64,000 nt of DNA, taken from Gimesia sp. (GTDB lineage Bacteria > Planctomycetota > Planctomycetia > Planctomycetales > Planctomycetaceae). Below are positions 46,170 to 54,488 of the stretch, in pieces (position 1 is the first letter of the stretch; every line of letters begins with the position of its first letter). Made by a program: the position numbers and the translations under genes. Where the stretch lies: contig NZ_JAVJSQ010000029.1 of the NCBI RefSeq assembly GCF_040219335.1, positions 372,001 through 436,000 of the forward strand, read 5' to 3'. The notes beneath the pieces are model-generated. The model worked only from the letters and a program-made list of their open reading frames with translations. It was not told where the DNA came from and ran no database searches.

Positions 46170-48281
46170 ATGAACGATTATAAGGTAGACGACGTTAGGA
46201 ATGTGGCACTGGTCGGCCACGGGGCTGTTGGCAAAACAACTGTAGCCGATCTTTTGCTTTTTCAATCGGGAATGACCCCCCGACTTGGGTCTGTGGATGA
46301 AGGTACCAGTTTGCTGGATACAGACGAGGAAGAAATCGATCATCGGATTTCCATCGCCTCTACCCTGGTTCACTTTGATCATGCCGGTCACCACATCAAT
46401 CTGATCGATACCCCCGGCTATCCTGATTTCATCGGGCAGGTCTCCGGTGCGCTGCGTGCCGTCGAGACCGCCCTGATTCTGCTCAACGCCGGTCATGGCG
46501 TGGAAATCAATGCCCTGCGAGTTTCCCGGATGGCCCAGGAGGCAGGCATCGCCCGTATGATCGTCCTGAATAAATGTGATACAGAGAATATCGACTATGA
46601 TTCACTGCTCGATTCCATCCGTGAGACGTTCGGCTCCAACTGTGTTCCCATTAACCTGCCTGTGGGACTGGGGGCCGATTTTCAAGCGGTGTGTGATCTG
46701 GTTAATTATTCTGAGCCACCTGCAGAGGGAACGCTGGGAGATCCGGAGGCGACCCGTCAGGCGCTGATCGAATCAATTGTGGAATCGAATGAAGGGTTGC
46801 TGGAGCGGTTCTTTGATGGAGAGGAACTCAGTGCCCGTGAACTGTCTGCAAACATTCCTAAGGCAATGGCGGCGGGGACACTGATTCCCGTGCTCTTCAT
46901 GAGCGCAAAAACCGGCGTGGGGGTCAGTGAATTCATGGACGCCATGTCCAACTACACATTGTGTCCGCAGGATATTCAGCGGATGGAACAGACCAAAGAT
47001 GGTCGTTCGGTGGTGATTGACCCTTCGCCGGAGCAGCCGTTTGTTGCTCAGGTGATTAAGACACGCATCGACCCCTTCATATCAAAGATGAGCTATCTGC
47101 GTGTCTTCTCCGGAAAACTGGATAAAGATACGGCTGTGGTCAATGTCCGCACGGGGAAGCCGGTTCGAATCAATCAACTGCTTGACGTCCAGGGTGGCAA
47201 ACAGGAACCCGTCGATTCTGTTTCCGTGGGCGATATTTTTGCGGTAGCCAAAGTTGATGACCTGCAGCCGGGAGATACCCTTACCGCCGATGCGAATGGA
47301 GACGGTCTTTCACTGCCGGAAATCAAGTACCCCCATCCGGTGGTCGGGTTAGCTGTGGAGCCTAAAAGCCAGAATGACCAGCAGAAGATTTCCGGTGCAC
47401 TGCACAAACTGGAAGAAGAAGACCAGACCTTCCATGTGATCCACGATGAAGAGACACATGAAATGGTAATGCAGGGGATGAGTGAACTGCATCTGAAAAT
47501 CATGCAGGAAAAACTGCTACATCGTGATAAAGTAGAAGTGCTGACGCACCAACCCAAGGTCCCGTATCGCGAAACGATCATGGCGAGTGCGGAGGGTAGT
47601 TACCGACACAAGAAACAGTCGGGTGGTGCAGGGCAGTTTGCCGAAGTACACCTGCGGGTCTCACCTATGCCTGCCGGCGTTGATCCCGAGACCTATTTCA
47701 CGAAAGAAAACTTCGATCATCTGCGCAGTTATCAATACGATCCGGATTTGAACTTTGCCTTTGTCGACCGGATTTCAGGTGGCTCAATCCCCAATCAGTT
47801 CATCCCGGCGGTCGAGAAAGGAGTTCGCGAGCGAATGAAGCAGGGGGTGATTGCAGGCTGTCAGATTCAGGATCTGATCTGCGAGGTTTACTTTGGAAAA
47901 GATCATCCAGTCGACAGTAACGAAACTGCGTTTAAAATTGCGGGGAGCAAATGTTTCTCGGAACTCTTCGGAAAAGCACGTCCGGCGCTGATGGAACCGA
48001 TCGTTAAGATTGAAATTCTGATTCCCGAAGAATGCGTCGGCGATATCAGCAGCGATCTTTCCAGTCGACGGGGACGTATGGAAGGTATGCAGGTCTCCCA
48101 AGGAGGCTACGAAATCATTCAGGCGCGTGTCCCTCTGGCTGAAATCATGACCTATGCCCGTACGCTTTCCAGTCTCTCCGGAGGCCGGGGAACCTATGAC
48201 ATTGAACTGAGTCACTACGAAATGATTCCGCCCAACGAGCAATCCAAGGTGATTGAGATTCTCAACCAGGCCAGAGAATGA
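46170..48281 (+). CDS. Elongation factor G-like protein (EF-G-2 type paralogue)
   Basis: Translational GTPase, 703 aa with the ATG at 46170, which has AGGA six bases upstream; starts further 5' add 55 unrelated residues. G1 is GHGAVGKT at 16-23, G3 DTPGYPDF, G4 NKCD. The G2 region, RGITI in true EF-G, reads HRISIAST. Domains II to V follow in EF-G order, with YRHKKQSGGAGQFAEV and LSHYEMIPP at the end. The G1 sequence and overall texture match the EF-G-2/EF-G-like subfamily (as in Thermus EF-G-2), not the main translocase, which is encoded at 61368-63512. Its precise role is unknown. Confidence 0.9.
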   Translation: MNDYKVDDVRNVALVGHGAVGKTTVADLLLFQSGMTPRLGSVDEGTSLLDTDEEEIDHRISIASTLVHFDHAGHHINLIDTPGYPDFIGQVSGALRAVETALILLNAGHGVEINALRVSRMAQEAGIARMIVLNKCDTENIDYDSLLDSIRETFGSNCVPINLPVGLGADFQAVCDLVNYSEPPAEGTLGDPEATRQALIESIVESNEGLLERFFDGEELSARELSANIPKAMAAGTLIPVLFMSAKTGVGVSEFMDAMSNYTLCPQDIQRMEQTKDGRSVVIDPSPEQPFVAQVIKTRIDPFISKMSYLRVFSGKLDKDTAVVNVRTGKPVRINQLLDVQGGKQEPVDSVSVGDIFAVAKVDDLQPGDTLTADANGDGLSLPEIKYPHPVVGLAVEPKSQNDQQKISGALHKLEEEDQTFHVIHDEETHEMVMQGMSELHLKIMQEKLLHRDKVEVLTHQPKVPYRETIMASAEGSYRHKKQSGGAGQFAEVHLRVSPMPAGVDPETYFTKENFDHLRSYQYDPDLNFAFVDRISGGSIPNQFIPAVEKGVRERMKQGVIAGCQIQDLICEVYFGKDHPVDSNETAFKIAGSKCFSELFGKARPALMEPIVKIEILIPEECVGDISSDLSSRRGRMEGMQVSQGGYEIIQARVPLAEIMTYARTLSSLSGGRGTYDIELSHYEMIPPNEQSKVIEILNQARE

Positions 48282-48312
48282 TCTGGTCTGTCAATGAATC
48301 ACGATGGTGGAA

Positions 48313-48359
48313 AAGCACCAGCGAAAGCGTGTACTCCCTTTTGCTGGTGCTTATTTTTT
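48313..48359 (+). terminator. Rho-independent terminator of the EF-G paralogue gene
   Basis: AAGCACCAGC (48313-48322) pairs perfectly with GCTGGTGCTT (48343-48352) across a 20-base loop, followed by ATTTTTT (48353-48359). It is 31 bases past the stop codon. The T-run and the stem's last bases also encode the final Lys codons and stop of the convergent 1328-aa gene. Confidence 0.8.
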
Positions 48360-51300
48360 GCGCTTCCGTTCCCGTCCCAGGGGCTGATTCCAGAGCTTCA
48401 ACTGCTTCTTGATGTCGTCCAGTGACATCGGGACGGGAGAAAGTTTGATCTGTGTCTCCAGGTCGTAATGTTCGCTGGTAATTTTTTCGTCCAGACGATC
48501 AATTTCATCTTCCAGATTACGCATCCAGTCCGGTACATCAATACCGGAGCCGATAGTTGATGCCAGATAGCGTTCGATCTCTTCCTGTAGAATCGAGAAG
48601 GTGGCGGAATCTTCATTGCCGTTGCGGGCATCTTTCATCGCCCGGGGAACGAGGGCCATCATCCGGTTGACTGACAAAGGTTTGACGAATCGTTCATTCA
48701 GATGATCCGAAATCAGCGGCAGATTGATTTTGTATTCCGCTTCGGTCTGCTTCAGCTTTTTCAAATGCTTCTTGGCCATCTCTTCCGAGGTGGCTTCGAA
48801 GACAGCTTCCCAGATCAAGGCTGATTCATTCCGGTCCTGCTGAGCCAGGACCTTGTGGGCAATCAGCAGTGGGACCATCTTCCAGTCGTCCCGTTCGTAG
48901 GCTGCTTCGATCCGCAGGAAGTCGAGCAGACAGTAGAACATTTCGCCGTAGTCCGATTGGGTGGTGGTGCTGTTATACTCGACAAACCGGTCAAATTTAT
49001 CGACCACCGATTCAAAGATGACTTTGAGGTTGGTGACCGCTTCATCCATCTCGATGCTGCCTTCTTCGAGATCGGTGAGCAGCGTCATAGGATGGGCCGG
49101 ATCCTGATACTCAGCCAGATAATTCAGGTACTGTTCGATGCCATTATGCAGGATCGTACGCAGATTACCCAGGGTCAGGTACTGGGCGTGGAACAGGTCC
49201 GCTCCGTACTGCTTGATAAAGCTTTTGACTTCCTGCCAGATATACTCCTGGTTCAATGCTTCTGCGCTGGAAAGTCGCATGGTGCGACTGTGCTTGAGCC
49301 ATTGTTCCCGATATTTATTCACCAGTTTTTCAGCGATATCGATCAGTTTCTCGTCATCGAGTTGCTCGGACTCCCAGTTGCGCGAGGATGTAATGATGGC
49401 CACCAGGGAGCTTTTAAGAGCGGTGCGGAACAGGCGGTCGAACTCGCTGACAGCAATCCCTTCAGGACGCGCACTGCGTTCCATCCGGTAAGCAGTCTTC
49501 AGCAACTGCCAGGTTTCGCGGAGCAGTCCCAGACCGGGAAGCTGTGTCAGCAGGAACCGCAGAATCATCTGTAACGAGCGAACTTTGAGTACGGTGTTGG
49601 GCCTGCCTCCCTGATCGATGGGCGTGTAGAGCAGAGGTGTTTCCGCGATATTGCTCAAGAAGGCCGGGAACTCTTTCCGCACCAGTTCGATGTCGCGGGT
49701 CAGCACACCACGATAGACGGGGACCAGCAGACGTTCGTTTTCGGAAAGTTCGTTTTCTGCTTCTGATTCCGGCAGAGTCGCCAGCAGCATCAAACGAGCA
49801 GAACGGCAATTGACGGTCGTGATAATGATGGCGTGCATCAGATAGAATTTGGTCTGTAACTGCAGATCGTATTCGATATTGGAATCGTGGTCGCCACTCG
49901 GCTTAGGCAGCTGGTAGCTCCAGATGGAATTGAGGAGCACTACCAGTTCCTGCTGCAGATTTTCGGTATGCTGGATCCAGCCTTCAATCGACTCGCGCGT
50001 TTCGGCGTCAAATTCCGTATCGGCTTCCGGGTGAGTGACATGTGAAAGTTCGGCCTCTGCGAAATACGCTGCCGACAGTTGCCAGAGTTGTGAGAGCGTG
50101 TTCAGGAACTTAAGACGAGGTTCGAGCAGGCGGTTGATCGATTCGATTTCGGAGTTGTTGGGTGAGTATCCGGAATCCATCATCTCTCCCTGCACCCCGT
50201 CATCAGCGCTGTCTCGAAAGGTGACATCTTCATAAGCCGCACCAAACAGCTCGTCTTCTTCGTCGGGCTCTGCAGGATCCATGTCAAACGGATCCTCAAT
50301 TGCTTTTTCTGGAACAGGCAGCACAGAATCGAAATGAGGGACCGACCAGTAGTCAGCGGCGTTGGCTTCGAGGTAATCGAACATTTTGCGGATAGACTGT
50401 CCATTGCCGGATCCGGATTGAATATTCGCAGTTAACTGTCGCATCCACTGCAGCAGGACGGAATGAATCGAGTAAGGCCCCGATTCCAGACCTGTCTGGT
50501 CGACCTGGCTTAGCCACTGCATGATCAGACCGATGGCCGCCACATGATCCTGTTTCTGCAGCAAGGCATCGACAGTCAGGGCATAGGCTTTTGCCGATTC
50601 AAATCGGTCGACATGCTGTCGCCAGAAAGAAATATCACCCACCGCCTCGCCGCCGTTCTTCCACTCAGTAAGAATCTGAGAGACATGGGCCGCTGATTCA
50701 AAGGAGTCCTGACCATTCACGTGGGGAAGATCCTCCACGGTGGTCGTTGCGTAACGATCCCATTTTTCAGCAAGCTTCTGGAAACGCTCAGAGATTTCCA
50801 GTTTAAGCCGGTCGTTCCCCTGTGCAGCAGCTTCACTCAGCGTGGCCGAGTACGCTGAGAATGTTTCTTCCATCAGTTCCAGCAGAACTTCGCTCCGCTG
50901 ATCGGGAATACTGTCCTCTCGGGAAATGAACAGGGGGAACAGCCCCTGGAATCCCAGAATGTTCCAGGGATCGATCAGGGCACCGCATTCGATCCCGCGA
51001 GTCAGATGATCTTCGATTTCGGGGATCAGCTTCCAGGCTTCATCCAGCTCGTTCCGTTCCAGGTGCAACTGGACCATGGTAATCCGCCATTGGATTTCAC
51101 ATTCGAAGCGGACCGAGGTGCAGGGAATGACGCCGGCTTCGCAGCGGGCAGCACGCGAAAAACCCATCCGCGCATAGATGCGGGATAACTGGCGGTGCTG
51201 AACCTGCTGGGCGCCGTAGCGTGCCAGATGCAGATTGAGGTAGTGCCGTATGTGTCCGAAAGGCTGCTGAGACTGCTGTGCTTCTTTCAATAAGCGTTCC

Positions 51301-52337
51301 GCCCGGGAACCTGTCGCGGAGGCCAGCAGACGGTTGTAATAATCATCACGCTGGCGGGCGACCTTAGGGAGCAGGGAGGTCAAGCTGATATCACTGGCGT
51401 GGGTATCAGGTCCGGAACCACTGATCGAAGACGCCATCAGCATGGTGCCACTCAAGACGGCTGCCGCATCCTGCAGTCGTTCCTGCAGCGGGATCTCTTT
51501 GTGTTCATCAATCCAGGCCAGCAGGGAATCGAGGATCAGTCTGCGGATGACAAACCGTCGGTAATAGCCCTGGTTGTCAATGATGTGCGGATCCCATTCC
51601 CCGAACATGTAGTTGGTGCGTTTGTTGACCGGGTGCAGGTGATCGTGTGCTCGGAGATCGATGGCGATCTCATCCATTTTTTCCAGATTGAAATGTGCCT
51701 GATGCAGCAGATCTTCGGGAGTCGTTTCCAATGTCTTGATCGTCTGTTCGATCAGACGCTGGTAATTTCCACAGGCGACTCCACTGCCACGAAAAAAGAC
51801 CGGCATCGGGCGAAATTTTTCGTGAGAATAGACCTGCATCTGTCGACCATTTTCCAGAACGGCGACTGGCCGAAAACCGACGAAGTCATTCAGCTTATCG
51901 ATGGCAGCGGTGACCAGTTCCTGGTCGGTATCCCAGCGGCCGGTCTGTTCGAGCAGAGCTTCAAACATGACCGCGAGGAAATAAGGCTGCAGGAACTCTT
52001 TTCGGCAGATATGGAACAGCAGGTCCCGGTGATGGGTGATGTATTGCGGCAGGCATTCCTCGAATGCAATTTTGAGGACTTTCTCTGCCTGATCGATGGA
52101 CTGAAATGCCGGGGTCGTCCCTTTGAGTTCATGTAAGTGAGTGCGCAGCAACGATTCCAGCAATGCAGAATCACGCTGAAGGTCCAGTTCAGCAAAGAGC
52201 TGATTCCAGTTGAAGCGAAACTTGGGATCTGGCTTTCCGTTAGAGAAATTCAAATAGCCCAGAATCTCTCGAATAATATGTTTATCGACGGCGGGCAGAG
52301 TCTCCAGACCCTGCTTTGGATGGCGCGGTACTGTCAT
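48351..52337 (-). CDS. 1328-aa mostly helical protein of unknown function
   Basis: I do not recognise this family. No signal peptide or membrane helix is apparent, so it is probably cytoplasmic. It is almost wholly alpha-helical in texture, with many Trp/Leu-spaced helical pairs reminiscent of TPR/HEAT-like solenoids (for example ITMVQLHLERNELDEAWKLIPEI, here only partly shown). An acidic, Asp/Glu-rich loop lies at about residue 680-710 (EDPFDMDPAEPDEEDE), and the C-terminal tail is basic (GRERKRKK). No catalytic motif was found. It is divergent from the MotA/TolQ operon across 590 bases and convergent with the EF-G paralogue. Confidence 0.8.
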   Translation of the reverse strand: MTVPRHPKQGLETLPAVDKHIIREILGYLNFSNGKPDPKFRFNWNQLFAELDLQRDSALLESLLRTHLHELKGTTPAFQSIDQAEKVLKIAFEECLPQYITHHRDLLFHICRKEFLQPYFLAVMFEALLEQTGRWDTDQELVTAAIDKLNDFVGFRPVAVLENGRQMQVYSHEKFRPMPVFFRGSGVACGNYQRLIEQTIKTLETTPEDLLHQAHFNLEKMDEIAIDLRAHDHLHPVNKRTNYMFGEWDPHIIDNQGYYRRFVIRRLILDSLLAWIDEHKEIPLQERLQDAAAVLSGTMLMASSISGSGPDTHASDISLTSLLPKVARQRDDYYNRLLASATGSRAERLLKEAQQSQQPFGHIRHYLNLHLARYGAQQVQHRQLSRIYARMGFSRAARCEAGVIPCTSVRFECEIQWRITMVQLHLERNELDEAWKLIPEIEDHLTRGIECGALIDPWNILGFQGLFPLFISREDSIPDQRSEVLLELMEETFSAYSATLSEAAAQGNDRLKLEISERFQKLAEKWDRYATTTVEDLPHVNGQDSFESAAHVSQILTEWKNGGEAVGDISFWRQHVDRFESAKAYALTVDALLQKQDHVAAIGLIMQWLSQVDQTGLESGPYSIHSVLLQWMRQLTANIQSGSGNGQSIRKMFDYLEANAADYWSVPHFDSVLPVPEKAIEDPFDMDPAEPDEEDELFGAAYEDVTFRDSADDGVQGEMMDSGYSPNNSEIESINRLLEPRLKFLNTLSQLWQLSAAYFAEAELSHVTHPEADTEFDAETRESIEGWIQHTENLQQELVVLLNSIWSYQLPKPSGDHDSNIEYDLQLQTKFYLMHAIIITTVNCRSARLMLLATLPESEAENELSENERLLVPVYRGVLTRDIELVRKEFPAFLSNIAETPLLYTPIDQGGRPNTVLKVRSLQMILRFLLTQLPGLGLLRETWQLLKTAYRMERSARPEGIAVSEFDRLFRTALKSSLVAIITSSRNWESEQLDDEKLIDIAEKLVNKYREQWLKHSRTMRLSSAEALNQEYIWQEVKSFIKQYGADLFHAQYLTLGNLRTILHNGIEQYLNYLAEYQDPAHPMTLLTDLEEGSIEMDEAVTNLKVIFESVVDKFDRFVEYNSTTTQSDYGEMFYCLLDFLRIEAAYERDDWKMVPLLIAHKVLAQQDRNESALIWEAVFEATSEEMAKKHLKKLKQTEAEYKINLPLISDHLNERFVKPLSVNRMMALVPRAMKDARNGNEDSATFSILQEEIERYLASTIGSGIDVPDWMRNLEDEIDRLDEKITSEHYDLETQIKLSPVPMSLDDIKKQLKLWNQPLGRERKRKK

Positions 52338-52927
52338 ATTGGTAAACGTTAATATAGAAATCAGATTCTTAAATTTGCTGGTGTTGGATTTCGCTCAACA
52401 GCAGTAAAACAGTCTATTTCCTGAATGAACAGTCCAAACGGAATGAATCCCCGAATCAATTATGCATTTTCCGATCTGGCAGTCAAAAGTTCGATCTCTG
52501 TGTCTTGATTAACTGCTTTTCTGGCAGCAGTTTAATGTACCTGTTCTCCCTTGAAATCGCCAGCTGGTATCTCTGAATCAGGGCACTGTTCGCCTGAGCA
52601 TTTGAGATTCCTGCCCGCTTCTCCCGCTGGAGAGCAACTTTTCTTCAACTCGTATGTCAGAATATGACGATTATAACGAATGTGCGTATTTCTCAAACGA
52701 GCCTTAATTGTGTGCCTTTCAGGCGCTGGTATCAAGGCTGACAGGAGTCGGCAGCCGGCGTTGAGGGGTTTTCTTACCAGAAACAGGGCACAAAACACGG
52801 GAATTTACCCAGTTGAATCAGGACAACGGATTCTCAAAAAGTCTTTCATTTCTTGAGTTTCCTGCATTCTAACCTGAGATCTGGAGTCACCGGTGTGAAC
52901 TGTGTCTTCAAGGAAGTGAAAAGTCAG
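52338..52927. other. Intergenic region between the 1328-aa gene and the MotA/TolQ operon
   Basis: About 590 bases between divergent genes, so it should hold two promoters. A minus-strand frame at 52532-52798 would give an 88-residue Cys-containing peptide, but no ribosome-binding site, signal or known motif supports it. Nothing else stands out. Confidence 0.45.
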
Positions 52928-54424
52928 ATGGAACACTTGGATTCGATGCCCGATGGTCAGCCGACACTGCCAGAAGCTCAAACAGAAGATCACTTTTTGA
53001 ACTGGTCCAAGGCAGTCTTGAAGTCTCCTCTTTTCTGGGGAACCGCTGCTACTTTCGGGTTTTATGCCCTGATTCCCCATCTCCCCCTGTATCGCGACCT
53101 GGTAGATCGCTACTTCTGTAGCCACCCGCTTGAGTATGCCACAGCCGCGCTGTTCTTTATCGGAATGGCCATCATTGGTGTGAAGGGCATGGGCATGTTC
53201 GTCCAGAAGAAATCCCTCACCGAAACTCAGATCGACTGGGACACCATTGGCGAGATTGAGAACCTGCACGAGCGGATCGATGTCTTTGAGGAACAGGTTC
53301 AGTCACAACCCTCGTGGCTCAGTGAGACCTACCTGGGCAAACGACTGCTGGATACGGTCTCGTTTGTGAAAAGCCGCCGGTCAGTACAGGACCTGGATGA
53401 GCACCTCAAGTATCTGGCCGAACTGGCTGCCGAGCAACTTCATGCCAGTTACTCACTCATTCGAACAATCACCTGGGCCGTGCCTATCATCGGCTTTTTG
53501 GGTACCGTGATCGGGATTACCATCGCGATTGCCAACGTGACTCCCGATCAACTGGATACATCATTGTCTGAAGTGACTGGTGGTCTGGCTGTCGCCTTTG
53601 ATACCACAGCTCTGGCTTTGGGGTTGTCGCTGGTTCTCGTGTTTTCCACCTTTATTGTGGAACGTATGGAACAAAAACAGCTCGAGCAGATCGAATTGTT
53701 TGGTATCGAGCATATCGCATCCTGTCTGAGTGAATCAGAACGTGTCGTCAGTCCGCTGGAATCTGCCGAAATTGAAGCAGCACAGCAACTCGTATCGCGG
53801 ACCGAAGAAATGATTCAGCGTCAGACCGATCTCTGGCAACAGAACCTGGAGGGACTCCGTGGTCGCTGGGCCGAAATGATGGATCGGCAGCAGTCGTCCT
53901 TCGACCAGACATTGCAGGACGGCATGTCCAGCACGCTGGGTAACCATGCAGTACAACTGGAAGAATTTCGGAGCGAATTTCTGAACGCATATCAGTCTAC
54001 GACTGAGCAGATCGAACTCATGCTCAATCGCTGGCAAAACAAGCAGGAAGAGTCGAACAGTCAGTTCTCAACTCATCTGGCTCAAATCTGGAGTGAAGTG
54101 CATGAAGATGTCATTTCGGCCCAGACGAGGCAGACCACACAAATCGAAGAAGCGACTCGTGATATCGCTGATGAAATCCGCATCTGGAATCAGCAGATGA
54201 AGGACTCGGCCGAAGTCTCGACCCTGCAGATCCAGGCACTGAATAACCAGAGTGAGCACCTGCTGAAAATCGTCGATCAGGAAGAGCATTTGATCGGATT
54301 ACAGAAACGTCTCACCGAGAATCTGGATGCGATTCGTGCTGCCGAAACGTTTGAAGAAACCCTGCACAGCCTGAGCGCTGCCGTTCATCTGCTGACAGCC
54401 CGTTCCGGCCGTAACGCTGCCTGA
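52928..54424 (+). CDS. MotA/TolQ/ExbB-family channel protein with long helical tail
   Basis: 498 aa from the ATG at 52928; a GTG at 52895 with GGAG eight bases upstream is a possible alternative. Four membrane helices: about 37-55, 70-90, then RTITWAVPIIGFLGTVIGIT and GGLAVAFDTTALALGLSL, which carry the conserved Pro and small/Thr residues of the MotA/TolQ/ExbB domain. The last 240 or so residues form a long, charged, heptad-rich tail that would extend into the cytoplasm. The family forms pentameric proton- or sodium-driven stators around a dimer of single-pass partners; the next two genes encode such candidates. The substrate and role are unknown. Confidence 0.88.
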   Translation: MEHLDSMPDGQPTLPEAQTEDHFLNWSKAVLKSPLFWGTAATFGFYALIPHLPLYRDLVDRYFCSHPLEYATAALFFIGMAIIGVKGMGMFVQKKSLTETQIDWDTIGEIENLHERIDVFEEQVQSQPSWLSETYLGKRLLDTVSFVKSRRSVQDLDEHLKYLAELAAEQLHASYSLIRTITWAVPIIGFLGTVIGITIAIANVTPDQLDTSLSEVTGGLAVAFDTTALALGLSLVLVFSTFIVERMEQKQLEQIELFGIEHIASCLSESERVVSPLESAEIEAAQQLVSRTEEMIQRQTDLWQQNLEGLRGRWAEMMDRQQSSFDQTLQDGMSSTLGNHAVQLEEFRSEFLNAYQSTTEQIELMLNRWQNKQEESNSQFSTHLAQIWSEVHEDVISAQTRQTTQIEEATRDIADEIRIWNQQMKDSAEVSTLQIQALNNQSEHLLKIVDQEEHLIGLQKRLTENLDAIRAAETFEETLHSLSAAVHLLTARSGRNAA

Positions 54425-54488
54425 TTGTCACTACGTCTCACTTGAGTCTTTCGTTTTTCCTCTGAGCAGATAAGTTCCGGTTTCATTC

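Noticed and set aside
52532-52798. Minus-strand open frame of 88 codons in the gap before the MotA/TolQ operon
   Set aside because: No ribosome-binding site, signal peptide or recognisable motif, and its Cys/Arg/Pro-rich composition looks like non-coding sequence.
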